A stretch of 64,000 nt of DNA from Zeugodacus cucurbitae (GCF_028554725.1 NC_071669.1:4541501-4605500); one strand, 5' to 3'; counted from the first letter of the stretch, positions 11,959 to 24,458 are shown. Translations and numbers: made by a program. Notes: generated by a model not told the origin, from the sequence alone.

Positions 11959-13441
11959 AATATTTTCTCCGTGAGTCATTTTCTCATTGAGATTAAGTTA
12001 ATTATTATATATAAGTAACTTTAAACTAAAGAAAGATGATATTTAAACGCTTAGTTGAATCATAAATCCATATGTATATATAAATATTTCTTGTCAAAGC
12101 TTGTCAGCAGCTCAAGCTAAATTAAAGATTTTTATAAAAAAAAAAATATTTTTTGTTCACCAATTAATTTGAGCAATTAAACAATTTAAGCAACGCAAAC
12201 ATTTCAATAAGCATCGACACATACACACACACACATTTACTTATAACTAAAGGCAAGCATAGCTAACTGTGGGCTAAACTTTCCCGAGGCAATATAGACA
12301 TTTGTATGTATGTGTATAGTGAGCGAGTGCAATGACAGTTGACACACACATTCGTACTTATAAAAGTACTATAAATATATATAAGTAGGTATGTGCAACC
12401 ATTCATATCGCCTTTTCGAAATCCATTTGGCGCCTACACAGTGTGGCGCTTGTTGACAACACACCAAGGCCAACGCACTCGATGAACCTAAACTTGTTGA
12501 TGATTGCGATGGAGGCGCGTACGACTAAATAGAAGACCAACAAAGTGACTATCGCCACATAGCAACAACAAAAACAAATACAACAACAAGCAGTATGAAA
12601 ACGAAACACTGTAACCCATGTGTGACGCCATCCGTTGTGCGTTTTGCGCTGCTGGCGCTGCTGCTGATGATGCGGCAAGTGAAACGCTAAGAGGCGGGGG
12701 AGCGAAATGTAGTGAAAGGGTGGTGATGGCTGCTCATGCTGCACACACTCTCTTTTTTGTTTTTTTTTTGTTGCTTGTTTGCTGGTCGCAGCTGCAAAAA
12801 TCTATATATTTATCAAGTATTTGTTGTTTTTGCGAATTGTTGTTCATTTTTGTTGCAAATATTTTGTTGTTGCTTTATTAATGGTTTGTTGTTGTTGCTA
12901 GACAAGCGTGTGGGTGTGTGTAGCAGTTGTGTTGTTTTTTGTTGCGTCTATTGTGTTTCATCTCAGCCGCCACCTGGTCGCCAACAACAAATGTTGCTGC
13001 TGTTGTTGCAATTGTTGTAACACGAGTGTAACAAACTCATACTTTCGCCCAGACGCAAAGGCCGCGCCGCGCAGTTGTGCTGCTTGTTTTTGACTTTTTG
13101 CCTAAATTTTGTTTGGTGTTGTTTTTGCTGTTGTTGCCAGCACATTTTGTGATGTCGCAAAGTTGCCGCTAAAAATGCGTGGCATAGCTTTGAGTATTTG
13201 TTCACGATACAAAATCTTCCATAGATATTAGTTCCGATATTGTGTGTGTGAAAAGCTATATTTTTGGTATTCTCCGATCAACATTTATATAGATATGTCT
13301 TAAAACGGTCTGACTAAATCAGTTGTAGTATCAAGTATTATGAATTGCTATTAAGCTCGGCAGATATCGGTTAAAGATTTGAGGGAAATATCAGGATTCG
13401 GCTATATTAATTAAGCGGTTCCAACGAAAAATTTATGAATA
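11959..13441. other. Non-coding DNA with trinucleotide-rich GC island (12400-13200)
   Basis: The island holds GCTGCTGATGATGCGG, CAACAACAAAAACAAATAC and TTGCTGCTGTTGTTGC tracts with CAA and TTG runs on the same strand. The open frames here start at non-ATG codons or are cysteine/leucine-rich shadows. This composition resembles fly untranslated exons or regulatory DNA, but I found no splice-site pair to define an exon. Confidence 0.35.
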
Positions 13442-13613
13442 CAGCAGGACTTCCCTAACTCGAATCACCATAATCCATAAAAAATTTCGAGTTAGAGAGA
13501 CTTCCGAGTTACGGAAGGTAATTTGTATGAAATTTAACTTCCATTGCCAATTCATGAGTTCGAGTTATAGAGAACTTCGAGTTATAGTAGTTCGAGTTAT
13601 GGAAGTTCAACTG
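13442..13613 (+). mobile_element. Family B MITE, copy 3
   Basis: It starts CAGCAGGACTTCCCTAACTC and ends with the complement of CAGTTGAACTTCCATAACTC, with TA on both sides. The internal order matches copy 1 (CACCATAATCCA, GAGTTAGAGAGACTT, AATTTGTATGAAATT, GAGTTATAGAGAACTT). It is about 58 bp shorter than copy 1. Confidence 0.86.
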
Positions 13614-14304
13614 TATATATATATACTATATATATATATTATATACATATATAAAAGATCGCTGCTTCTAAAAAATATGAAAAAACCTCAAGCTAATGCC
13701 TGAAAGACGAATGCTGTTCTAGCTTATACCGATCAACGACTTTTCCAACGAAAAGTTTTTGAGTCAATATTTTTGAAATGCTCTCTCACACTCACAACAA
13801 TCAAGAAATAGTCTTCCCGGAAAATTTATAATTCGTAACTAACCAAACCAAAAAGGGATAGATCGCCAAAAAGACAGCCCTTGGGCGAGTAAAATTTGTG
13901 TAAATTCCAGTACCACAGAATCGGCTATCGTGCGAATTACCCGAAAATTAAATCATAAAGAGAAATTTTACTACTGAAGAGTTCTAAATTAATTCCGGAA
14001 GAATAATATGAGACTAGAAAACTTCAATATACATACTGGAGTTATATTAGAAAACTTGAAACTATGGAAGACAGCCCATTTAGACTTAAAATTACTATTT
14101 TGTTAAGAATTTGAAAGGCGTATGAACAAAAATTGGTAATTTTTAAAATCTTATTCCTTCGTTCAATATCTGAGGAATATATCTTAGAAGATTTAGTTAT
14201 AATTTGGGACCGACCGGCGGAGCTATTTCTAAGAACTCGTACTCACCGGCTTTAAAAATACAGTTTTCAGAAAAATTGATTGAAAATTAGTACTGTTGCT
14301 GTCT
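13614..14304. other. AT-rich DNA between MITE and LINE relic
   Basis: It opens with a TA-rich run (13614-13655). No gene or repeat family is recognised in the rest. Confidence 0.3.
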
Positions 14305-15293
14305 GAATTTGGTATCCCGGCAAAACTAATACGGCTGTGTAAGTTGACGTTGAGCAACACCAAAAGCTCCGTCATGATTGGGAAGGACCTCTCCGAGCCG
14401 TTCGATACCAAACGAGGTTTTAGACAAAGTATCACTATCGTGCGACTTCTTTAACTTGATGCTGGAGAAAATTATAAGAGCTGCAGAGCTAAATAGAGAA
14501 GGTACAACTTCTATAAGAGTGTACAGTTGCTGGCGTATGCCGAAGATATTGATATCACTGGAAAAACAACCGCGCCGTTAGTTCTGGTTAAGGAAGTGAA
14601 GCGAATGGGTATGGAGGAGAAAGAGGACAAGACGAAATATCTCTTGTAATCAAACAAACAGTCAGCGCACTCGCGTCTCGGCTCCCACGTCACTGTTGAC
14701 AGTCATAACTTTGAAGTTGTAGATAATTTCGTCTACCTGGGAACCAGCATTAACAACACCAACAATGTCAGCCTTGAAATCCAACGCAGAATCACTCATG
14801 CCAACAGGTGCTACTTTGGACTGAGTAGGCAATTCAACAGTAAAGTCCTCTCTCGACGAACCAAAATCAAGCTCTACAAGTCGCTTATCATTCCCGTCCT
14901 GCTTTACGGTGCAGAAGCTTGGACGATGTCAACATCAGATGAGACGACAATAGGAGTTTTCGAAAGGAAAATTTTGCGCAAGATTTATGGTCCTCAGAAC
15001 ATTGGCAACGGCGAATACCGCAGACGATAGAACGATGAGCTGTACGAGTTTATATGAGTTCGACGACATTGACATAGTTCAGCGAATAAAAAAACAGCGG
15101 CTACGCTGGCTAGGTCATGTTGTCCGAATGGACGAAAACACTCCAGCTCTGAAAGTGCAGGGGAAAGCCTTCACTCCGTTGGAGGGACCAGGTGGAGAGC
15201 GACCTGGTTACACTTGGGATCTCCAACTGGCGCCGTACTGCGAAGGAGAGAGTGAAGTGGCGCACTATCGTCGATTCGGCTATAACCGGCTAA
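14305..15293 (+). pseudogene. Broken LINE (non-LTR) reverse transcriptase, C-terminal half
   Basis: Read across three frames this is the C-terminal part of a non-LTR reverse transcriptase. In order: FGIPAKLIRLCKLTLSNTKS and GKDLSEPFDTKRGFRQ (14305-14426); SCDFFNLMLEKIIRAAELN after a frameshift; QLLAYAEDIDITG (14525 on), where the catalytic F/YADD box is YAED; FVYLGTSI and LYKSLIIPVLLYGAEAWTM (14735-14940); then RLRWLGHVVRMDE and LGISNWRR, ending at a TAA (15291). TAA and TAG stops (near 14647 and at 15027) and several frameshifts break it. The LGHVVRM tail is typical of RTE/CR1-like fly LINEs; I do not fix the clade. It is 5'-truncated, as LINE copies usually are. Confidence 0.88.
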
Positions 15294-16327
15294 ACGGTTG
15301 CAACGCCAATCACATTCATACTGTAGCTAGTTCAGTCCTTACTTTACCTACATTCTAACACTCCGACGTGACCTTACAAATTCAGATATATCTTCGAAAA
15401 TATTGTTCGAGTTGACTTTTTATTTGCAATTTAAGATCTTCTTAGAGTTTCCCAAGACTGGTTTTGAGGCTAATTTATACCTTTCAGCTATTAATAACCG
15501 AAATAGATGCAAATGGACAGAGATAAAAGAAAATAGTTCAAAGGACTACATGTGAGAGACTTAAAAGGCGTCTGAAATCTGAAAACAAAAGAAATATTTT
15601 TAAAAAATTATTAATATTTTAGTATTTTCCCCCCATTTAACGCTGTCTTCTATAGCATATTCTCTTAGTACTCTCCAGCCTTTGATCTTGCTACAAAGGA
15701 GTATCTCTAAATATAAGCGATAATAAATGCTTTTTTGCCTATTAAAATTATGAATTTTGTAAAAGCACCTTTTGAAGCCAGAACTAGTGCGATGAGTGAT
15801 AAACTGTGTAGAAAAGAAAGTACGAAAGAAGAGGAGAGACAGAAAGACAGAGAAGTATAAAGAACTGACTGCTTGAATGCGCATTGAAAGCGGCGGAAAT
15901 TAAAAATTTAAATGAGTGCTGTCGCTGTCATTAGTGACATTTCGGTGTGATAACATGAGCATTAAGCAGCAACATGAGACAGACGACAAAACAAAATGGC
16001 GGCGAGGGTATGGACAGGGTGTAAAAAATGTAGAAAAGTATGAAAGCGAGCAAAAAAAAATTATAAAATATTGCAAAATATGAGTCTGTGAATAGTTAAG
16101 CCTGAGCAGAGATTGTGTTGTATGTTAAAAAACGTATTTAAATGTGAATTTGTGTTGTAGTATCTTTATCTACTTAATTTAGTTACTCAAACAACAGCGT
16201 GTTAATGCAATAATGTGCGGTAATGCCACGCACAACAGTCATAAGCACTTATTTATTTACTTTTATTATAGCTGGCGTATGTAAAAATGTTGGCAAAAAA
16301 CAAACGAATTTAAACTCAAATAATTTA

Positions 16328-16368
<41 letters not shown>

Positions 16369-17953
16369 TATTAATGCATTAAACTACAGGTAAATAAAAA
16401 AGGCTTTATGTAAAAAATAAAATAAAAAATGTTAAATAAATAACTGGCTTTGTCAAGTATATAACGAGTATTTGCGGGCACGCCCCAACGCCTGAAAGTA
16501 TGCAGCTGCATATGAAATATTTAATTGTGTGCGAGTGTGTGTGCGTGGAAGAATATGTAAATATCGACAAAAGTGCGCTGTAGCATTTTTATATATATAA
16601 AGTATATATAAGAGTATATACAATTCATGTGAACCACGTATGTGTGGTCGACATGGCGTATGAGTGACCAAAATGTACAGTAGGCGACTGCTGCACACAA
16701 CTACAACGGCAAAACTCATTTATTTACACAATTCGAAACATGCAAAAGTATATGCATTGATTATTTATGCCAGCCTACAACATGTTCGACAATGCAGCAG
16801 CAGCGCGCCGAATTATGCTTTTGGGCTGTGAGAGGCCGTTCGGGCAAGCAAAGGTATGTATTTAATATGCATATATAGATATATATTTATAGATATAAAT
16901 GTGTGCGTGTGTGCGTGTGTGCGCGTGCGAGACAACAACTGCCAATTTACAAAAACGGTTGTCGTGGACACGGCTCACATCCTGCGCCACCTTGCGACCA
17001 CCACCACATGTATTTAATACAAACAGTAGCCAGCAGCCAGCAGTCAGCAGTCATGGCGTCTGTGTGGTGGTGGTGACAGTAGCATTGCTTTTCACTTTAT
17101 CTCGTGTCAGTGCATTTCATTTTAAAATTATTTTATTTTATTTCATTTCATTTGTAATGCTGTTTTGTTTTTTTTTTTCTTGCATTGTATTTCATTTTTA
17201 ATTCGCGCACTCAATAGCCTAGCATATCCTGTCGCGCGCACACACATGCACTCCCTTACTCCAGCGCTACCCACACGATGCTGTCGAAAAAATATTTTCG
17301 CGTTCAGTCCGCATAAGCTGACTACTACAGCGCGCATATCCTTGCAGGGTGTGTGAGGTCCGCATGTGTGTAATGTCCTTTCGCCTGGACATTCGTGTAA
17401 TAGGCGCGTCTGCTGCTGATGAGCTGCAATCGCATGCACTCACATACACTTGTGATTAAAAAATATATGTACATGCGCGCATATTTAAAGTGGTTGCTGG
17501 ACAGCGGCATATTTTGGGTGCGCATACAGGTAGTGGTAGTGGCGATGGTAGAGAGGTAGTGGCGGTAGTGATGGTAGTTGAGGTAGAGACATTGAAGGTG
17601 GGGTGAACTGAACGCATTTGCTTGTTGATGCTGTGTTTTCTATTTTTTTGTAATTAAATATTTTGTTGTTGTTGCTGCTGCTGTTTACTGCATGTTATGC
17701 TCATGTGTATGGCAGTCATTAAATAAATGGTGCGTCAACTGTACTTTTGGCGCTAGCTATGCTGCTATGCGTTCATATATGTATATATAATATATATACA
17801 AGCATGTGCAAGTTGCGTTGCCTGACAACAGCCGCAATCAAAAGTTGTTATTAAAAAGTTTATATGCTTTAATAAATATATATAACAACTATGCTAAACT
17901 ATATAGAGAATGCATGCCTGTTCTATATGTCGATATATATATTTATGTGATTT
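15294..17953. other. Non-coding DNA; microsatellites and a GC-richer island (16800-17700)
   Basis: A TA dinucleotide run fills 16333-16366. The island at 16800-17700 has CGCGCACACACATGC, GTGTGCGTGTGTGCG and a GGTAGTGGTAGTGG repeat (17525-17590). A good plus-strand splice donor, AAAG/GTATGT, occurs at 16854 after a GC-rich stretch, but no matching acceptor or frame was found. No gene is supported. Confidence 0.35.
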
Positions 17954-18978
17954 TTATACCCTGAACAGGGTATATTAAGTTTGTCACGAAGTTTGTAACA
18001 CCCAGTAGGAAGCGTCGGAGGCCCTATAAAGTATATATATAAACGATCAGTATGTTGCACTGAGTCGATTTAGCCATGTCCGTCTGTCTGTCTGTATATA
18101 TACGAACTTGTCCTTCAGTTTTTAAGATATCGTTTTGAAATTTTGCAGATGTTATTTTCTCTTCAAGAAGCTGCTTATTTGTCGGAACTGCCGATATCGG
18201 ACCACTATAGCATAGAGCTGCCATACAAACTGAACGATCGGAATGAAGGGCTTGTATGGAAAACTTGCGCATTTTACTACATATCTTCACGAAATTTGGT
18301 GTGAGTTATTGTTCATAGAAATAATTTAATTTTCGAAAAAATTGTTCAGATCGGTTCACTATAGCATATAGCTGCCATACAAACTGAACGATCGGAATCA
18401 AGAGCTTGTATGGGAAACTTCCGCATTTTACTACATGTCTTCACGAAATTTGGTGTGAGTTATTGTTCATAGAAATAATTTAATCTCCGAAAAAATTGTT
18501 CAGATCGGTGCACTATAGCATATAGCTGCCATACAAACTGAACGATCGGAACCAAGGGCTTGTATGGAAAACTTCCGCATTTTACTACATATCTTCACGA
18601 ATTTTGGTGTGAGTTATAGTTCATAGAAATAATTTAATCTCCGAAAAAATTGTTCAGATCAATTCACTATAGCATATAGCTGCCATACAAACTGAACGAT
18701 CGGAATCAATGGCTTGTATGGAAAATTTTCGCATTTGACGTGGTATCTTCACGAAATTTGACATGGATTACTGCTTAAGGTAATAATATAATCTCCGAAG
18801 AAATTGTTCAAATCGGTTAACTATATAACCTTAAGAATTAGTAAAATGTTTTCTTTTTTATTTACTAACTTTTTCTTACGTCTTTAGATTTGCTTAAACA
18901 AATAGTTACTAAAAGATATGCACCTGTGAAGGGTATATAAGCTTCGGTACAGCCGAAGTTAACGTTTTTTCTTGTTTC
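17954..18978 (+). repeat. Dispersed repeat with internal 154-bp tandem subrepeats
   Basis: It opens with the perfect palindrome ATACCCTGAACAGGGTAT, then TTGTCACGAAGTTTGTAACA, CCTATAAAGTATATATA and GTCCGTCTGTCTGTCTG. It closes with GAAGGGTATATAAGCTTCGG and a short hairpin (CTTCGG...CCGAAG) followed by AACGTTTTTTCTTG. Between them the phrase CATACAAACTGAACGATCGG starts its TGAACG at 18231, 18385, 18539 and 18693, giving a constant 154-bp period over four copies. The overall pattern is familiar to me as a dispersed element of higher-fly genomes, recalled and not searched. It is non-coding and its transposition class is uncertain. Confidence 0.85.
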
Positions 18979-19745
18979 TTAATATGCTTGCAATCGCTCA
19001 AAAAATTATATAATGATATAAAAAAGTGCCTTGCCAGCATAATCATCTAAGCATTTGCTGCCGAAGCTGTTTAAGTTTTAGTATGCTGACTAGAAGATTA
19101 ATAAGTAGTTCTTAAAATCAATTTTGATACGAAATAAAAAGCAAAAAAAAAAATCACAATTTTATGAATTTTATATTTTTAGTGCAATTTTCGATGTCTT
19201 CTCAAACACTTTGTCGATACATACCGTAGTTATACTCATGCCGAAAGAAGGAAATTACAAAATGAATAAAAATTAATTCACAGGCGTTGGTTGAGCGATG
19301 GATCGGCACTTACAATAGCACCGGTAGTCGACAAACGCTCAGTAGTCGTTTATCTACTCTCGCAATAGGGGTGATAGTCTTTTCTCGTAAGATTTCTTAT
19401 TAACTATCACGCAACGAAGCACTTCATACCCCAAGGAATCTAAATCTTTGTTCGCTTGTATCAGTACCTTTACTACCTCTGTCTTGGTAACATAACTGTG
19501 TTTGAGCAGCACTTGCTTGCTAGCCCTTAAAAAATGGCGGAATAACTCGCATGAGATAAAATTGTACGTCTGTTACTAAGTTGTTTTTCTATTGTAACAA
19601 TAGCCAAAACAACTGTATCATCACATATTTGTCAAAAATAATCTCTTCATCTCATGAAGACGGCGGTAGTAACCTCTGAATAAAGCCGATACCTTATAGA
19701 GATACACGAAATATTTTAGAATTTGAACTGATGATATAGAGATAT
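18979..19745. other. Unassigned DNA of average composition
   Basis: No gene or repeat was recognised. Part of it (19200-19560) is less AT-rich than its surroundings but lacks any open frame of interest. Confidence 0.3.
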
Positions 19746-21490
19746 TTTTTTCACCAATCGCCAGATGTCTCTTTGGAACTATAGTGTTCATTTGCATTTT
19801 TGTAGAACACTTTTTTGAAAAATAACCTAAAAGCACTCTAGACCAAACCAGTTCACAGCCTCCTTAACCACTGTTATGAAAGCACACTACCTTATAGGCA
19901 TTTTTCGCACTTTGCTATAGTTCATCTGCCGTAAAATTGAGAAGGTCTTCACAATTGGTAAATGCTTTATCCAGTAATAAGGTAATTTCCTCAGTGATTT
20001 GTTATAGATAAAAATAATAACGATAAATATAAAGACATTTTCAGAATAGTCATCGAATAAAACGGGAAATTATTGTACGATTGAATGAATTAAGTATACA
20101 AAAAAAGAATATCTTAAATTTAAAGTTGATTTCTAGTAAAACATAACATAATAAAGTTTATGATTCCTTATAAAAGGATTAGCAATCAAATTGTATCGAT
20201 TTCCACCTAAATAGATCTTTTTATGTCAAAATTTTAATTTCTCATATTAGATTCTTAACTATATCGCAATATATTTCAATACTATTGTGATTATATAATG
20301 GATTGAGAATAGTCACAATATGATTTTAAATAATTTTGTATAAAATTTTCTTAGATTTCGCGTTTCACTATTTGAAGTCTCAAAATTTATTTCGATCTTT
20401 TCACCAATCGCCAAATATGTCCTTGGAACTGTCTTGCTCATTTATATTTTTGTAGAACTCTTAATTTTTTTTTGAAAAATAGCACATAAGAACTTTTGAT
20501 TATTGCTTAAAACTATTGAGTTCACAGCATACATAACCACTGATATGTGGGCAAATTACCTTATAGGCATTTTCGCACTTTGCTATAGTTCATCTGCCGT
20601 AAAATTGAGAAGGTCTTCACAATTGGTAAACACTTTATCGTTTAATTAAGTAATTTTCTCAATGATTTGTAACAATTAAATAAAATAACGATAAATATAA
20701 AGACATTTTCAGAATATTCATCGAATAAAACGTGAAATTATAGTACAATAGAAAGAATTAAGTATACAAAAAAAGAAAAACTTAAATTTGACGCTGATTT
20801 TTAGTCCAAAAAATATCAGAATAAGTTTTACGATTCTTTAAAGAAAGAATAACGAACAAAGTTTAACGATTTCCCACTGAATAGATCCTTTTATGTCAAA
20901 ACCTAAATTTCATTATTTATATTCTTAAAAATATTGAAAAATATATTACCGTACTCGTACGTAAATAGAGTTTAATAGCGTTTTTAGACAGGAGCTAATT
21001 GATCAATTAACCGTACTCCGCTCTATTAAAAAGCTTATTAATATCGGTTTACTATATAAAATAAAAATCTACATTCATTTTGAATTATTTTTAATCGTCT
21101 TGAAAATCAAATGAAACTATGCAACAAAGACACACGATATACGTGCTTTGTCTGCGATTTGCTGAATTTTTTAATTAAAAAAAGCTACGGTAGATGTCGC
21201 TGCTAAAAATATTAATCAGCTGATGAAACTTACCAACTTCTTATATGAAGCAAAAACAAAAATGTATAACAGCTGATCGGTTATCGAGTAGCCGGTAATG
21301 GGAATGGCTAAAAAGGGTTTCTCAATAAAAATTTTAATTGATCAATTAATTTGGCTGTCTAAGAACGCTTTACTGAATATAAAATTAATTGAGAATAGTC
21401 AAAAAATATAATGCTTTTGATATCGATAATGATACAGAAAGATAATTCCTCTCAGATTTTGCATTACACTATTTGAAGTTACAAACAAAT
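19746..21490. repeat. Direct duplication, unit about 650 bp, interrupted by a MITE
   Basis: Copy A (19746-20397) and copy B (20398-20976, resuming at 21370) share TTTTCACCAATCGCCA, ACGATAAATATAAAGACATT, AAGTATACAAAAAAAGAA, TTTTATGTCAAAA, ATTGAGAATAGTCA and CACTATTTGAAGT in the same order. Most of the duplication is clearly diverged. A 57-bp block (19906-19962 and 20574-20630), starting CGCACTTTGCTATAG, is identical. The family A element at 20977-21369 sits inside copy B only, so copy A shows roughly the unoccupied state. Confidence 0.85.
20977..21369 (-). mobile_element. TIR element, family A, copy 2 (inverted)
   Basis: Ends AGCGTTTTTAGACAG and the complement of AGCGTTCTTAGACAG form the TIR, followed inward by the inverted TTGATCAATTAA block. 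The interior is the reverse complement of copy 1: AGCTACGGTAGATGTCGCTG, ATCAGCTGATGAAACTTACC and GCTGATCGGTTATCGAGTAG. The two copies share length (about 393-396 bp) but their outermost bases differ, so they may be separate subfamilies. Confidence 0.82.
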
Positions 21491-21755
21491 TTAAATTTTC
21501 TTGAAACTCTGTCAATTAAAACATGGCTTCTCATATATATTAATAACATCGCATAAAAAACTATCGAATTTGGCCACAGATTTATTAAAAATCATACTAA
21601 TCTATCGATCAGCTCGTGTTTCATGAACTACCCGTCGTTAATATGTTCTAGATTGACACTATCATATTCCAGAAACGGAATACAGAGAGTCCCTCACTGC
21701 GAAGCGCATATTGCTACTGTACTTTTCAAGCATATACATTTTAAAAATATACATA

Positions 21756-21885
21756 CGAGGGCTGCTATATATATTTCTGGCCTAGGCAACACTAAGTATT
21801 GCCAGGTGCAGTCTGACATTTCCATTGGAAAGTATAAATATTCCTATTTTCATTATTAGGCCAGAAATATATATAGCAGCCCCCG
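21756..21885. mobile_element. Family D MITE, 130 bp, mariner-like termini
   Basis: Long TIRs: CGAGGGCTGCTATATATATT at the left and the complement of CGGGGGCTGCTATATATATT at the right, continuing through TCTGGCCTA, for about 30 bp in all. TA lies on both sides. Only about 70 bp separates the arms, so a transcript would fold into a hairpin. Small size, TA target and CGAGGG-type ends fit a mariner-derived MITE. It has no coding capacity. Confidence 0.85.
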
Positions 21886-23289
21886 TATAAGAGTAGAATA
21901 ATATATTCTTAAAAAAATATCTAAATTGTATGCAAAATATTTTGAAACTCACCTATTTTGCTTTCTCTTGAAATCCGTACGAAAAGTAGTTGCCGCAATT
22001 TGTAGCTTTAATTTTCAGGATTCTAATTTTTGTTGTGTTTTAACAGTTTTAGACTTTTGAAATAGTAAATTTTTTTGTCGGTTGCACAAAATGCTATATG
22101 TAAAACTCGTCTACTGCTTATTTACGTTTGCTTTTGACGCTTGACGCTATTATTATTTGACATATTTATAGTTTATTAATTATTATCATTATTTATTTAT
22201 CTCGTTAATAGTTTACGCATACAAATGGAATATTTATTTTGGTTTTTTTGTTCCGAAACTATTTTCTTTTTTTTAATATTTATTTTGTGCCACAATACAT
22301 TAATAAATTTTTTGTATATTTTTTTTATAATTTTACATTTTTGTAGGTGTGAGTGTGTGTGTAGGTATTTTATGTAATTTTCATTTGGTTTACGCACAGA
22401 GAATCCATGACTTTTAAACTAACGCTAAAAATTTGTGTCCAAAATTTTTTGCAAAAAGTTTTTTTTGTTTTTGGTTTTTTCAAAATTTCTTTTGATTTTG
22501 CTTTGAAGCAATTTATATTGGTTTTTTTTGTTTGCAACTGTGTTGTTTTGTTGCTGTAATGCTTTGCACGATTTTTCACGCAGCAGTTTGCAGTATCTAA
22601 ACACTTTTTAACCGCTTGTTGCCGGTACTTCAACTGTGTTTTTTTGTTTTCAAAAATACGCTTTCGACCACGCTAAACTACTGTTACCGTACTCTTTATC
22701 GAAATAGCGGTTTTGTCTTTAGTGAAATTTCGAAACGGTTTTTTTGGATTTAAAAAATGTTTTTTTTTTTCACGCGTTTTCGTCGCAAATCCGTTCGAAA
22801 ATCTGTACTTGTTGTGTTCTCTCACTACTTGCAACACTATCAAAGCGCACTCACACTTTCTTCTTACCGATTTTCAACACTTGGAAGAAATATATATATA
22901 TTTTTTTATTTCTTTATTTTGGCCAACACAATTCGATTCTTTTTTTGCATTCAAACTTTTTTGCTTTCAAGCTTTTTTTTTTGTTCTTTATCTATGCTTT
23001 TAGCGAAATTTTCTTTTTTTGTTCTTCACATATGTTTGTTTTTGTTTTTTTTTCACTTTTAGTTGTTGTTGTTTTTTGGCTTTTTTGACACTCGTGTTCA
23101 GAACAGTTCGGAACAAAATTTTAAACACGAAAAATTACCGAACTAAAAGTTTCTTTCATTAAAATGTGCAAATTTTTACGATTCTCGTCCAGAATTGAAA
23201 TTTTGTTGAAAAATTTAACAAATTTTGGCTATTTCGATTTTCTATTTTTTTTCCTGTTTATTTTATTTTTATTTTTATTTTGTTTGTTT

Positions 23290-24320
23290 GTTTGATTTGC
23301 TGGTTAACCGGTTTGTTTGTTTGTTGCTGCTGCTGCTGTTGTAGTTTTTTTTGTTTTTGTTTTTTGTTTTCTTACTGTTGTTGTTGTTGTTTGATTTGAT
23401 TTATTATTAAATGGTTTCCGTTATTTGCAAATTTTGAGTCTATTTTTTGTTGTTGTTGTTGTATTTGTATTATTTTCAGTTTTGGGTTCGCTTGTATTGT
23501 ATGCTATTTCACGGATTTTGTTTAACGGTATCTGCGCTGTATTATTTTTTGATATATTTTTTATGGATTCTGCTTTAATTAGTTTAAATTGTTAATTATT
23601 AGAGATTTGTTGTTGTTGTTGTTGTTGTTTTTATTGCATTTATTTTGTTCGTTACTATTTTACTATTGCGGTTTTGTTACGGTTGTTGTTGCTGTTGTTT
23701 GATTTTTTCTTGTTACTGTTGCTATTGTTGTTGCTGTTACTATTACTGTTATTGTTGTTGTTGTTGCTTGAATTTTGTAATTGTTGCTTTTTTGCCAAAA
23801 GGTTTTTTTGTTTCGTAGATTTATTGTTGTTGCTGCTTTTCTGTTTCGTTGGTTACTATATTGTTGTTGTTGTTGTGGATTTTGGGGGCTTGGTTTATTG
23901 TTGTTTAGTTGCTGATTTAATTATTTATAAAACTTGTATTAATTAATTGTTTGTTTAGTTGTTGTATTATATTTATTTCAATTGTAGTTGTTGTTGGTTT
24001 GTTGTTGCTTTTATTATTGTTACTGTTATTAATTTATTGCTGCTGTAGTTGTAGTTGTAGTTGTAGAGTTGCTGTTTATCCTTTTTATTGGTTGTTGCGA
24101 TTGTAGCTGTAGTTGTTGTTGTAGTTGCGGTAGTTTTTTATTTGTATTGTTGTTGGTTTATTATTATTTGCTATTATTGCTGTTGTTGTTATTTTCAATT
24201 AGTTATTTTTGTATTTTTATTTTATTTTCTTGTTTTTGGGGGTTGTTGTGGTTGCAGTTGTTGTTGTTGTTGTAGTTGTTGTAGTTGTAATCCAAATTTT
24301 GTTGTAAATTTTGTTTGTTA
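23290..24320. repeat. Interrupted TTG/CAA trinucleotide-rich region
   Basis: Dozens of TTGTTGTTG runs with CTG and ATT interruptions on the plus strand (CAA/CAG, opa-like, on the minus). The leucine- and valine-rich plus-strand frames here are products of the repeat, not genes. It forms the core of the candidate minus-strand exon. Confidence 0.8.
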
Positions 24321-24436
24321 AATTTTGAGAAACTAACAGAAAATCACTTTTTTGTTGTATTTGTAACTGAATGTAATGAAACTGAGCGTTCTTTTTTTTG
24401 ATTTGAAAAATTTTTAATTTTTTTTTTGCTTTTTTG

Positions 24437-24458
24437 CTCTCTCTCTCTCTCTCTCTCT
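24437..24458. repeat. CT dinucleotide microsatellite
   Basis: Eleven uninterrupted CT units. On the minus strand this is a GAGAG run of the kind GAGA-factor proteins bind. Confidence 0.85.

Noticed and set aside
12403..12744. 113-codon minus-strand frame
   Set aside because: Starts at GTG, with no internal ATG until near its end; cysteine-rich product of a trinucleotide tract.
23674..24321. Poly-leucine/valine frames on the plus strand
   Set aside because: They are the complement of CAA/CAG repeats; they have no domain and lie inside the candidate minus-strand exon.
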